Source of the DNA: Strigamia acuminata
Lineage: Eukaryota > Arthropoda > Chilopoda > Geophilomorpha > Linotaeniidae
Assembly (NCBI GenBank): GCA_949358305.1
Contig: OX442317.1
Coordinates: 5,584,186-5,648,185, forward strand
Reading direction: 5' to 3'
DNA: 64,000 nt
The notes beneath the pieces are model-generated. The model saw nothing but the letters and a program-made list of their open reading frames with translations. It searched no databases and was not told where the DNA came from. Below are positions 1 to 10,100 of this stretch, in pieces; position 1 is the first letter of the stretch; the number at the start of each line of letters is the position of its first letter. A program made the position numbers and the translations under genes.

Positions 1-1372
1 TAATTGTAGTAATAACTAATGATTGAAAGCATTAAGAAATATATGTTTGAAACCGTATATTTTATATGCGTATTTGTAATTGCTACTTGTTAATTTGTGT
101 TGCCTAAAGTGATATAACATTTATATTTCTATTTATTCTTAATGGTTAATTGCTGGGAATCATGGTTGATTATGTAACGAGAGATTTATACTTTCATGTT
201 GCTGAATAAAAATCTATTGAAAAATTATTTTATCTGTTTTGCTGGCGTCGAATTAACAAACACTATAAAAGTCCAACGCTCGTGTTTGTGCTATCAAGGC
301 TACATTTTACGACGTTGGGGAGAAATAAATTTTGTTTTTTATTTTTATTTTTTAATTTCTCCAATTTCATCCAGAATTTCGAGTTGCAATAAATGGAAGA
401 AATTTTAGAAAAAATTAAAGACGACTTTGTGTTACCGTGTAAAGATGATGAAAAAAGTAAGTATATTTCGTATTATAAATAGGGTATAATTTATTTCAAT
501 ATAAACATCCATATTATTTTCTTTCTAGGGGTTAAGCGAGCATTGGTTGTTTTTCTTCATTGACCAGCGCCTGGTCATTTGATCTGGCCTCGTTTTCGGG
601 TTTTTCTGCCAAATTAGATAAGTTTCTTATGACGATGGGTGAAATTTATTATCTTGGAATTCTTTTCTATTTATTTCCTTTTCATTTTAATTCCATTTAT
701 TTATTTATTTATTTATTTTTTAATCGTGAAGGTAGAAAAAAGAAAGAAAAAAAGACAGTGTGGAATAAACTGCCCCAAGAAGCAAATTATTTGTTTTTAT
801 CACTTAATAATTACACAATTTTATCCCGATTTTCTTAAAACTTAAATTACAAATCGTGCCAAGCGTGGTTAGTCAAGCAAAGCGGCACTACAAACTTGTT
901 CACTACATTAGAAATTGAACACACTCAAAATTAACAATTCCCACATGCATTTAATGAACAACAAAACTAAACATAATGTACAATTCCATGGGCAACCGAG
1001 TGAAATTCGCACGAAATAATGTTTTTTAAAAAAACCAAAATAAATAATCATTTTTAAACCTCATTATTTCGCCCCTCAATTTCACGTGAAATTTAAACTA
1101 ACTTATTACCGGCTATTACGCACCGTTTTAATTAATTCTATTTCTAATGCAATGGCACTAAAGAAAAAAATGAGGTGAAAAACAAAAAAAGTAAGAATTA
1201 AAATTTCAAAATTAGATGACTGATTGATTGTGGATTAATTCTTTTAAAAGAAACAATAAATAATATTGTCAGAAAAAACAATGTGCCTGTTCTTAGGAAG
1301 AATCATAATAATAATAATAATAATAATACTAGAAATTTCGCCCACCCTTTCTAAAAAATAATTTTTGCACTT
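1..1372. other. Intergenic region left of the phosphotransferase
   Basis: AT-rich sequence between the window edge and the stop codon of the minus-strand phosphotransferase. It contains a (TTTA)n tract near 695-715 and an (ATA)n tract near 1305-1327. Apart from one possible two-exon short ORF at 393-563, no exon with credible coding character is visible. Confidence 0.6.
393..563 (+). CDS. Possible short two-exon ORF, unknown product
   Basis: An ATG at 393 opens 21 codons rich in charged residues (starting MEEILEKIKDDFVLP) that end at a good donor, AAAAAA|GTAAGT, at 456/457. A pyrimidine-rich acceptor at 527-528 continues the frame for eleven more codons to a TGA at 561-563, giving about 33 residues. 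A plausible upstream acceptor (ending CCAG at 374) suggests a 5' UTR intron. I do not recognise the peptide. It could be a small gene, the 5' end of a decayed gene, or chance. Confidence 0.2.
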
Positions 1373-3660
1373 TTATCGCTTTACAGGTTTCCGCAGAAAT
1401 GTACCATTTTTGGATGTCGGTGTTGCTGGAACTTGTGAAACGTTCGTAACCAATTTAGGTGTAATCTTGAATAGATGAATATTTAAATGACCACAGATTT
1501 GAGTACAAACCACTGTACAATATCGAATCAAATCAAATGTACTCCATATCTAAAAAAAATAAAAATACATACATATAAATATATATTTATTAAATGTAAC
1601 AATAACTCAAAAAACCACTGAGATGAACGATAACGAGCAAACAATTTACCAAGCACATCCATAAAACATAATATTCATCAACTGTTGTGTTGAAGTATTG
1701 ATTAAGGAAAAGCATTCCAGGCCCAATGAGAACTGAATCGAGATAATCCATCTCGCTTTTAGTCATGTGCGCCACCTGAAAAGATAACATTTTTGTTATT
1801 TCTCATTGTACGAACTCAAATTCCATCAATAGCGCTCTTATCTTACCACCAAACGATTTGTAACCTTAGCTGCCACCAACCCAAATGCTAAAATATAGAG
1901 ACAAGGGTAATTCTCATAGATATGACTTTCGGACTTTCGATAAATGATAAATGCGGGAAGCACGACCAAACTAAAAGGAATGAATGGAGATAACACGCTG
2001 GTCCCCTACAAGAAAATGCACAAAATATCATCAAACGATCAATCTGCACTATTTCGACTCATTCGTCACTAAATCACGTGACCAAAAACCAAATTATCAG
2101 TTTTATAACATGGTGGTGCGATTTCTCTATCATTACCACACTTATCACCATTTTCAACGCATAATTTGGTTCAGTGGCGAGCGGATTTAACATTGTAAAT
2201 TAAAGTCATGCAACGTGTCATACATTTAACGGTGGTGTTTACGAAAAGGAACTTACAGCCACCGTGGAACCATTTCTGCCGACACCACCAGTAAAGATGA
2301 CAGAGAAGTTGGAATAGCAAAGAATGCTTGCAAACGAACAAACCAACAAGGCGAGACATATTTTCCATTCAATCAGTAACATGGGGATCTGTTAATTAAG
2401 CAATCACCGAGCGAGTTGATTATTAGTGCCATTTTTAGACAAAAGGTAGAGATAGCGAGAGAAAAAGGCGGACGAATAAGTGGAAAAACATGTCCCCGGT
2501 TGCTGACAGCGATACAAAACACACATTACACATTCAATCGGCTGTTCACTTCACTTACAGCCACTGTGGATCCGTTTTTGCCAATTCCACCTGTGAAAAT
2601 TGTACGAAAATAGGAAATGAGTGCGACGGAACCCGCCGCACCTCCCAAAATGAAGATCAATAATTTAATCTCTAAATGAAGCACCGGTATCTGGGAAAAT
2701 ATAAAAATTTAGATAAATTTACTCTCTTTTCCCCCCAAATAAATCAATCCGCGAGTACGTTTTAAGTACCGGGTGTTTAATTAAGGGAATAAAAGAGAGT
2801 GAATTTACGTTTTTTAAATTTACAAAAGAAAAATTCTAATTCGGTTCACCTTAGTCAGCCAAAACTCAGGACCAAAGATGGCCGATGTCAAATGAACAAC
2901 CATAACTCCAAATTGTGCTTCGGTGACATCGAATCTGAGCCAAAAAAAACATGTATTTTAATTTTTTAAACTCGTTTTTTAGTATTTCAGTTCTTCACCT
3001 CCCAAACCGTAGTGTGCCAGAGACGTACGTTTGCCAATGTGCACAGTAAAATAAAGATATGGCAGCAAAACATTGGAAAAACATCCACGCTGGGTAGCTG
3101 CCCAACTGTATAGCAACGCAAACAGATATTGCAACAAAAACTGAAAAATCCAAAGGAAAAAATTGAAAAAAAAATAAACAAAACATCAATATCAATTAGA
3201 CGCATTTACCTGTTGAAATGGAATCACATCCGTGATCAAATAACTCGCCTAATGGGCTGCTGGTGCCCGTCCTGCGGGCTTGCTTGCCATCTATAGCATC
3301 CAAGGATTGATATACAAAAAGTCCCATGGCGCAAAGAAGAAATGTCCAACGAGGCGCCTGTGCGAGAGGTGAAAAAAAGGTGGATATTAGGTTGGGAAAA
3401 GTGCGAAATTAATTGCAATTTACATCTTGTCTGGCGTCTGAACTGTAGAAGATGACAAGAAGCGACGTGACAATATTGATGAAGAGACCAGTGATCGTGA
3501 TCAAATTTGGAGCGAACCAGAAGGGGATTTTGTCCACTAACCAGTTCCAGTATTTTTGCATCAACGGGTCCATTACACTGGAACTGCAACAACTGTACTT
3601 GTGGTCGGCTAATCTCTTCAGCTGAGAGGGCGACAGCACGTCGTGAGTCGAAAATATCAT
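1373..3660 (-). CDS. CEPT1: Choline/ethanolamine phosphotransferase (CEPT1/CHPT1 family)
   Basis: Integral membrane CDP-alcohol phosphotransferase that joins CDP-choline or CDP-ethanolamine to diacylglycerol, the last step of the Kennedy pathway in ER/Golgi membranes. Exons on the minus strand: 3660-3424, 3357-3210, 3140-2999, 2934-2850, then either 2690-2559 or 2388-2257, then 2005-1847, 1775-1650, 1549-1373; all phases agree and give 401 residues, close to the ~400-416 of animal relatives. The second exon carries the family active-site signature DG-x2-AR-x8-G-x3-D-x3-D (DGKQAR ... LFDHGCD). Hydrophobic segments recur throughout. The C-terminal exons keep family blocks such as [16 protein letters not shown] and FDLIRYC. 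The duplicated exon is described separately. The gene is head-to-head with the SETDB1 homologue, its ATG at 3660 facing that gene across about 580 bp. Whether it prefers choline or ethanolamine cannot be read from the sequence. Confidence 0.95.
2257..2388 (-). other. Phosphotransferase alternative exon, version B (132 nt)
   Basis: The acceptor ends in AACAG and the donor is GCT|GTAAGT. It encodes 44 residues beginning IPMLLIEWK and ending [13 protein letters not shown], in phase 0 at both ends. It aligns over its full length with the exon at 2559-2690, which has the same length and phases. Either version joins correctly to the flanking exons. Including both would duplicate the FTGG-GNGSTVA block, so they are most simply read as mutually exclusive. 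Confidence 0.85.
2559..2690 (-). other. Phosphotransferase alternative exon, version A (132 nt)
   Basis: The acceptor is CCCAG and the donor GCT|GTAAGT. It encodes 44 residues beginning IPVLHLEIK and ending [13 protein letters not shown]. It is separated from version B by a 170-bp intron. The two copies differ most in the central membrane segment and agree at the ends, which is the usual pattern of exon duplication followed by divergence. Confidence 0.85.
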
Positions 3661-4241
3661 CTTGATTCGTGTTGAGGAAATAGCACTACATAATCAAAGG
3701 AGCACTACGAGGTGGTTTTCAACTGAAATCACACCAAACATGGCCGCCGCTAGTATGCTGCGGTCCAAGGTTAATACCGCAGATTAATTTGTCACGACGG
3801 ATAGTTGATTGTTCTTATTGAAATTATGCAGATTTATGCTTTTATTTTAATTCTTTAATTTTGGTTATTAAAATTGAGCGATGTGTTTGGTATATTTTTT
3901 GTATTTTTAATATCGTTTGCTATTGGCTGGAATTAGGTTTTGCTTTCGTTTTAATAATGCGGGAGTTTGGTTTTCATCTCATTGTTGGACGGACACGAAG
4001 ACATGTAAGTTTTGTTTCTTTTCGGTGTGAATCTGTTGTGATAATTTCTGAATTTTGTAGTGTTTTATTACATAACTTGATCAGAACTGCCGGTGGATTT
4101 CATGTTTATTATTCAGTTTTAAAGATAATGATGATAATATTAATAATAATAATAATACTAATTCTAATAATAATGATAATACGACCAAACATTTCCAACA
4201 TTTTTAGGAGCGATTCAAATCCCGCAGATATTTTTGCAACA
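3661..4241. promoter_or_regulatory. Probable bidirectional promoter, phosphotransferase / SETDB1
   Basis: About 580 bp separates the two divergent start codons. A CCATGG/GCCGCC-containing GC-richer patch lies near 3738-3755. An open frame covers 3861-4241 on the plus strand but has isoleucine-rich, AT-driven composition and is probably not translated. An acceptor-like TTTTTAG at 4201-4207 suggests that the SETDB1 leader is spliced. No TATA box stands out. Confidence 0.45.
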
Positions 4242-6049
4242 ATGATGCCGGACGTCAATTTGTTTCCGTCCATTGTTCATCCGCCATTTACACTAAATAA
4301 AAAACAAAAGTAACAAATATAATTTATGTGCAATTACAAACAAAATACTACACAACATGTTTACAGAGCACCTACAAAAGGTACGCTGGTGTACGCCATG
4401 ACCAAAGGATCAAACAAAACGTGTAAAGTCGCAAGAATCGTCGACCACTTCACCGTCCCAGAAGTATAAATTATTGCTATCCACCAAGAAAAAAAAAAAT
4501 CAATATTATTTACATTTTAGGGCTTAATGTACAAAATATCAATACACAAAAAAGATTATTTCTTATCACCAAAACGTTTGGCCCACACGGAGCCTTCCGA
4601 TGAAGTTTTATCGATTGGGACACGAGTTGTAGGTACAGTAAACAGTACCAATTTCTCTAATGTTCCCTACAAATGAACCATTTCTTAAAATTAATCTATT
4701 ATATTCAGCATTGTATTCAGGAGCGGGGAAAAAAGCTTTGTACCTGGCAGGAATCGTGGCAGAAGCTCCAGATGTTGCGAATAAACACAGGTTGAAACGG
4801 GATATTTAAATCATTCGCAATATTTAATTAGCATATTGCAGATATTTAATTTTTTTCGACGATGGTTCGACGCAATACGTGGGTATCTTCAAGGTGACTT
4901 TGGTGTACGAAACGAGCCCCGATGTGTTGGACGATATTCCCGATTACATGAGGATTTTTATTCGTGATTACTTAGAAAGATATCCCGTCGTAATAATTTT
5001 GTATCTTATTTATTTTTATACACATTTGCAAACCGAAATTTTTGTTATATAGCGATTAAAGTGTGATTTTAAAAACGGACAATCCGTTTCAATTGAGTGG
5101 AGAGGTGCATGGTGGGATTGTACCGTAGTTACCGTTGACGCAAGCTTAATAGAAGTGTGGTACGAAACGACCAATCAAACCGAATGGATTTATAGTAGAT
5201 CTCAACGCATTAGAATTTTGCCGTTGACTGAGTCTAAGGTGATTTACCAGCGATATTTTAATGTATCGACAGTTGATTTAATGGATTTCGAACACTGGCA
5301 GAAGCAGCACACTGATTTCAGCAATAAAAAACGACAAATTTCACAAGACATGAACTCGTGCGAATCTGATGAACTGAAAGAGGAAATTGGGGGTATTCGT
5401 ATAAAAGATTGAAATTTCTAATAATTTAATGGCTAATTTAATGAATTGTTTCAGTGCGGCGCAAGATGATCAAATACGACATTGAGGAAGAGACGAATAA
5501 CGAAGAAATGAAGTTTGAACCCGAAAACGAGGCAAACAACGCGAATGACATTGAAAATGATGATGAATTAGGAAAAATGGAAGATACGTGGCTCTCAACG
5601 ACGAATGAAACGTTTATTCCGGTGGAAACTACTCTTGAAAAACCTTCTTTAACATTGAGTATAGCAAGTACTGGAGAAGAAATGTGTGAGCGCATAATAG
5701 AAACGAATAACGAAGAAATGAAATTAGAAACTGAAAACGAGGCAAACGATGCGAATGAAATTGGAAATGAAGATGAATTAGGAAAAATAAAAGATAAGTG
5801 GCTCTCAACGACGAATGAATTTATTCCGACGTTTATTCCGGTGGAAACTACTCTTGAAAAGCTTTCTTTAACACTGACTATAGCAAGTACTGGAAAAGAA
5901 AGGTGTGAGCGCGTATTAGATTCGAATAAAGAAATGCGAGCTGCCGTTAATTTAAATATGAATCAAACTTCAGACAATGCTATACCGGAAAAGCTTGTCT
6001 TTCGCTCAACACGTACAAAAAGTATGTATAACTAATTGCCACAATCAGT

Positions 6050-6104
<55 letters not shown>

Positions 6105-9040
6105 TTATTATTTTTTTAGAAGATTACTCTACAATAGAATCTGATGGAGAATTCGTTTCTAAATTTCGGCAGTTAACGGACGTTGGATGTGAATTCGTAC
6201 CCCACGATTGCAGTTATTTATGCATAGAAGGTTTTCCGGACGAAATAGAGGAATTTAAGGAGCAGAATCCGTTTTTGGTTCCCATGTTTTGTGGTTGGCA
6301 AAGGTTAAGAAAGAGATATAATTGAATAAACAGGTTAGGTTAGGCGGAGCAAATATTGGGAGCGGTATTTTGTTTGCAAAGTGTGCTAAAAACGTATTTG
6401 CTTTTGGCGCCATTTTGTCTCACGGTGGCCCTGTAATAGCGCCATCTAATGATGCTTGTTTGGAACTGGGTGGCGAAGAGTTTCAATTCTTTTATTTTAT
6501 TCTTTTGTTGTTTTTAGAATTGTAGTTAAAGAGTCAAGGCGGTGCGCGAGGTCCATTTTCTATCGTACTCCGTGTGGGAAACGACTAAGGAATGTAGATG
6601 AAGTTCATAAATATTTATTGATTACATACAGTTCGTTAACCATAGATCTGTTCACTTTCGATTCACGGATTTATTGCTTCGGTGAATTTGCTTCGAAAAC
6701 GGTAGGAATTTCAATAGATTTGATAAATTTTGGGAGAATTTCAATAAATGTGATAAATTTTTGTGGGAATTTTAATAAATTTTGACGTTTCCAATCGATG
6801 TTTAGATAAAATTTCATGAAGATTTTAAAAATATCGTTGAAAATTTTTCAAAATATTTTTTAGGCCAGTGTTATTTCCACCGAAATTTTGTTTTGTTTAA
6901 TGTTTGTTTAATTTGCAACTGATATGACTTATTCCTGGTAGATAAGACACGAAAATTGCATCACAGTGAAAACTAACTTAGCAGCTGCAGGGTTGAATTT
7001 TATCTTTTCTGCACTTTGCGCGATAATTTCTTCTCGAATGCAAGCAGAAAATATCAGCACAAGGTGCAGAAAGGCTATCGTATGTTTAAAACGCCAAAGT
7101 CAACTCGTTTAACCTTCAAACACGAAATTTAACCACTTTTGAAGAGAAAAAAAATAGAATTTACCAAATATTCACGATTAAAACACTAATTTCACTCAAC
7201 TTTCACTTTAGAAAGATTAAATATCTCCATTTATGAAGTTTAAACCACTTAATTCAACCAACTTTGAAGTTTAAAACACAAAATTTAATTATTCAAAGTT
7301 GGCTCACAAGAAATAAATTATTAATGCGGGAAAAATAATATTAAATTAATTTATAATAAAATTCAACCCTGCAGCTGCTAAAGCAGTTTTATGTCCTATT
7401 ACTTACCATAAGTCATATCAGTTGAAAATAGAACAAAAATAACAAAATCACTGTCAATCAATAGAGATACCATAATTAATTTTGGATTATTTTGATTTTC
7501 TGTGGAAATATAACCACGCCGACATTTGTATCCAACTTTTAAATAATTTCAAACTTGGTTTTAGGTCAATATCAACATCCCAGATTTATCATACGGCATT
7601 GAAAGTGTGCCATTGCATTGTGTCAACGACATTAATGATACATATCCGACTTATGTGGAGTATACACCCAAGTATTTATACGCCAAAGATGTCCCCGTAA
7701 ATTTGGATCCGAATTTCCTCGTGTGTTGCGACTGCGACAACGACTGCGCCGTAATAGAAACCGATTAAAAGATAACATTTACCGTAGAAAAATAACCCTA
7801 AATGTTGTGACACAAGCACTATGATTTACAGGACAGTGAGAACTGCGCGTGTCAGCAATTGACCAACGAAAGTTTCAAACTTGTTTATTCTCATCCCCCG
7901 GAGAGTTCCATCGGCTACACAGGAAGGAGATTAATGCAACCGGTCGTGTCCGGTGTGTACGAGTGTAACTCGAGGTGCAATTGCTCCAAACAATGCGTGA
8001 ATAGAGTCGTCCAAAATGACGTTAATCTAAAACTGGAGGTTTTTAAAACGAGCGAATGCGGCTGGGGTGTTCGGTGCAAGCACGATTTGCCACAAGGATG
8101 TTTTATTTCACTTTTTACCGGGCAAATTTTAACGGACCAGGGAGCAAATAAAGTGAGTATAGTGACTATACTAATTTTTTTCATTATACGGGTACTTTTT
8201 AATGTGTATCACTAGGATGGAACTCAATTCGGTGATGAATATTTAGCGGAGTTGGATTACATTGAAGTGTGCGAAAATGAGAAGGAAGGATACGAAAAAT
8301 TCGTTCGAGAACCTGATTTTGATGAGGATTTTAGTGATGCGGGTGACAGCCAGAGCATAGAAATTAAAAAGTGGGTTGAAGCATGAACCGACGATAACAT
8401 GGACGCGTATTCGTGTGTTATTTCCTATTGATTCGTTGTTCTGTGCGCTGATTGGATAACAGCAATTACTAAGCGTGTTTGTTAAATTGTTACCTGTTGT
8501 CATCCCAGAATACAGTGCGGCTATATGTTATGTGGCGCCATCGGTGGCAAAATGCACGTGTACAATGGTTGAATTAATTTTTTTTTAATGATAGGGAAGA
8601 AACCAGTGATGAGAAATCTGAATTTGTGAGTGTTCGCTCGATGTTTGGTGATGATTATTGCTATATTATGGATGCTAAGTTTATTGGGAATGTAGGCCGG
8701 TATTTAAACGTAATAAATTTGTTGCGGGTGTTAATTTTGGGCATTTAATCACTGTTTTATTTTCTTTTATAGCATAGTTGTTCGCCGAATGTGTTTGTGC
8801 AGAGCGTGTTTGTTGATAGCCATGATTTACGATTTCCGTGGGTGGCTTTCTTTGCCAAAGAGTGATTAGATTCTTTGTTTATTGTTATAATACGAATTGA
8901 ATGAATAAATTTGTTTTTATAGGCACATTCGCGCTGGTACTGAGCTAAGGTGGGATTACAATTACAAAATTGGAAGTGTACCTGAGAAGGAATTGTTGTG
9001 TCACTGTGGATCCAGCGAGTGCCGTGGTCGTCTATTGTGA
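4242..9040 (+). CDS. SETDB1: Histone H3K9 methyltransferase SETDB1/eggless
   Basis: Nuclear SET-domain enzyme that methylates histone H3 lysine 9 for heterochromatin and transposon silencing. Domains in order: first Tudor (exons near 4371-4465 and 4521-4629), second Tudor (4709-5390, blocks [22 protein letters not shown] and [11 protein letters not shown]), an acidic linker with an internal duplication (5454-6021), MBD (6119-6700), Cys-rich pre-SET (7566-7751 and 7831 onward, CCDCDNDC and CNCSKQC), and SET/post-SET (8030-9040) with GRYLN|HSCSPN spanning an intron, ELRWDYNY, and the terminal [12 protein letters not shown]. The SET domain is bifurcated, but the insert is only about 50 residues, short for the family. 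The start is uncertain: the first usable ATG pair (4242/4245) leaves almost no sequence before the Tudors, whereas relatives have roughly 200 residues there. An upstream exon may be missing from this model. Confidence 0.93.
5493..5918 (+). repeat. In-frame tandem duplication in the SETDB1 linker
   Basis: Two adjacent copies of about 210 nt (70 codons) lie inside one exon. The first starts at 5493 and the second at 5703, both with ACGAATAACGAAGAAATGAA. Encoded blocks such as [21 protein letters not shown] and IASTG-E-CER occur twice with scattered substitutions and a short in-frame insertion in copy 2. The frame is kept, so the repeat is translated. Confidence 0.9.
6053..6118 (+). repeat. (TTA)n microsatellite in a SETDB1 intron
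   Basis: Nearly pure TTA/ATT trinucleotide tract directly upstream of the acceptor at 6118-6119, so its length could affect the polypyrimidine region. Confidence 0.8.
6916..7424. mobile_element. Foldback/MITE-like element in a SETDB1 intron
   Basis: Imperfect terminal inverted repeats: CAACTGATATGACTTA at 6916-6931 is mirrored by TAAGTCATATCAGTTG at 7409-7424, and TTAGCAGCTGCAGGGTTGAA at 6978 by TTCAACCCTGCAGCTGCTA near 7362-7380. The interior has no ORF. The size (~510 bp) and long arms fit a non-autonomous foldback element. Family unknown. Confidence 0.7.
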
Positions 9041-9269
9041 TTTGGAGGAAAAGCGATTATTTTACAAAAAGTTAATGAACTGCATGTCTTCTTTTTTTAA
9101 TTTTGTCATTATTTAATGTGTTTCGTTTATTTTACAAATAAATATTTTTTTTTCTTGGAGTTGATGGTTTTAGTTCTTTTTTTGGGGGATTTTAATTGTA
9201 TGCATGAAAATAAGCGTAAAGTTTTGTTTAATTTAAGTTTAATTTTTAAATAAAAAAATTAACCACATT

Positions 9270-9351
9270 CGACGAGGATGGGATTCGAACCCACGCGGGC
9301 AGAGCCCAATGGATTAGCAGTCCATCGCCTTAACCTCTCGGCCACCTCGTC
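9270..9351 (-). tRNA. tRNA-Ser (anticodon GCU)
   Basis: On the minus strand the acceptor arm GACGAGG pairs with CCTCGTC, followed by discriminator G. The D-arm region is TGGCCGAGAGGTTAAGGC, the anticodon stem-loop ATGGACTGCTAATCCAT has anticodon GCT, there is a long class II variable arm, and the T-loop is GGTTCGAATCC. At 82 nt without an intron it has normal length for tRNA-Ser. The T-loop holds a B-box-like sequence. A T-run for polymerase III termination is present downstream on the minus strand (the AAAAAAATT stretch near 9252-9260). Confidence 0.97.
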
Positions 9352-10100
9352 TTACTATCTTAACTCTGCTTAACTAGGCTTTTATACAAACTCTAAGAAA
9401 TTGTTCGAATCGTTTTCTTGTTTTTCTAAAATTTGTTTATTTCTGATTGTTTTCAACAAAAGGAAATCGAAAAACCGGATATTCGTTCCAATACGACACC
9501 ATCCATACCTCTCCCTGCTAATTTCGAGATTGAATGACGTCAAAACATAAATTAACTTCCTCTGCAGTGTTTGACGTCATTCGCACATCACACGGGATCA
9601 CACTGCACCGCCGGGAAATTGATCCATCGGCGAGGCGAGGTGACTTGATCGGTATATTCGTTATTTATTCATAGCATACAGGTGAAAACAGACCGATTAC
9701 CAATTGCACTCCAACGAAACGACCAGGAATGGACTCAAACAACTCGGACGAAACAAAACCTTCGCTGTGATCCGTATTTGCGACGTTTGGAGATCCCGAT
9801 GGCCGATCAATAAAATCAGGCAAGTCAATCGACTTAACTCCAGTCGAGAAGCAAATTTACTAAAAATACATTCCGAGAACAAGTAAACAACCACTACGCC
9901 CTCGTTTTGGCAAATATCGATTAAAATTAAAATAATTAATTTTATTATTATATTTTTATTATTTATTTTGTAGCGATAGGAAACTCAATCGAAAATGAAA
10001 CCGAAAAGAAGAATTTTCCGACGAAAAGGGTTGAAAAAAGCGAAGAACATGCGCGAGAAAAAGCAGATTTACTAAAAGATCCTCGTCACTCATCGTCTAA
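9352..10100 (+). promoter_or_regulatory. MADD promoter and 5' leader
   Basis: Contains two perfect CRE palindromes (listed separately). Acceptor-like sites at about 9678-9680 (CATACAG) and 9973 (TTTTGTAG) suggest leader exons before the ATG at 10101. No protein-coding exon could be supported here. Confidence 0.5.
9535..9579. promoter_or_regulatory. Pair of CRE-like TGACGTCA palindromes
   Basis: Perfect 8-bp TGACGTCA sites at 9535-9542 and 9572-9579, 37 bp apart start to start. The flanks are also mirrored: ATGACGTCAAA versus TTTGACGTCAT. This is the canonical CREB/ATF core. It lies upstream of the MADD leader and 0.2 kb from the divergent tRNA. Confidence 0.6.

Noticed and set aside
1386-1478. 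Plus-strand open segment after an acceptor-like TTTACAG that could follow the short ORF at 393
   Set aside because: It is the reverse strand of the last phosphotransferase exon, which matches the family C-terminus and gives a proper stop at 1373.
3861-4241. Long plus-strand ORF running into the SETDB1 start
   Set aside because: Isoleucine-rich composition follows AT-rich microsatellite DNA, and an internal splice acceptor suggests that only the last part is exonic.
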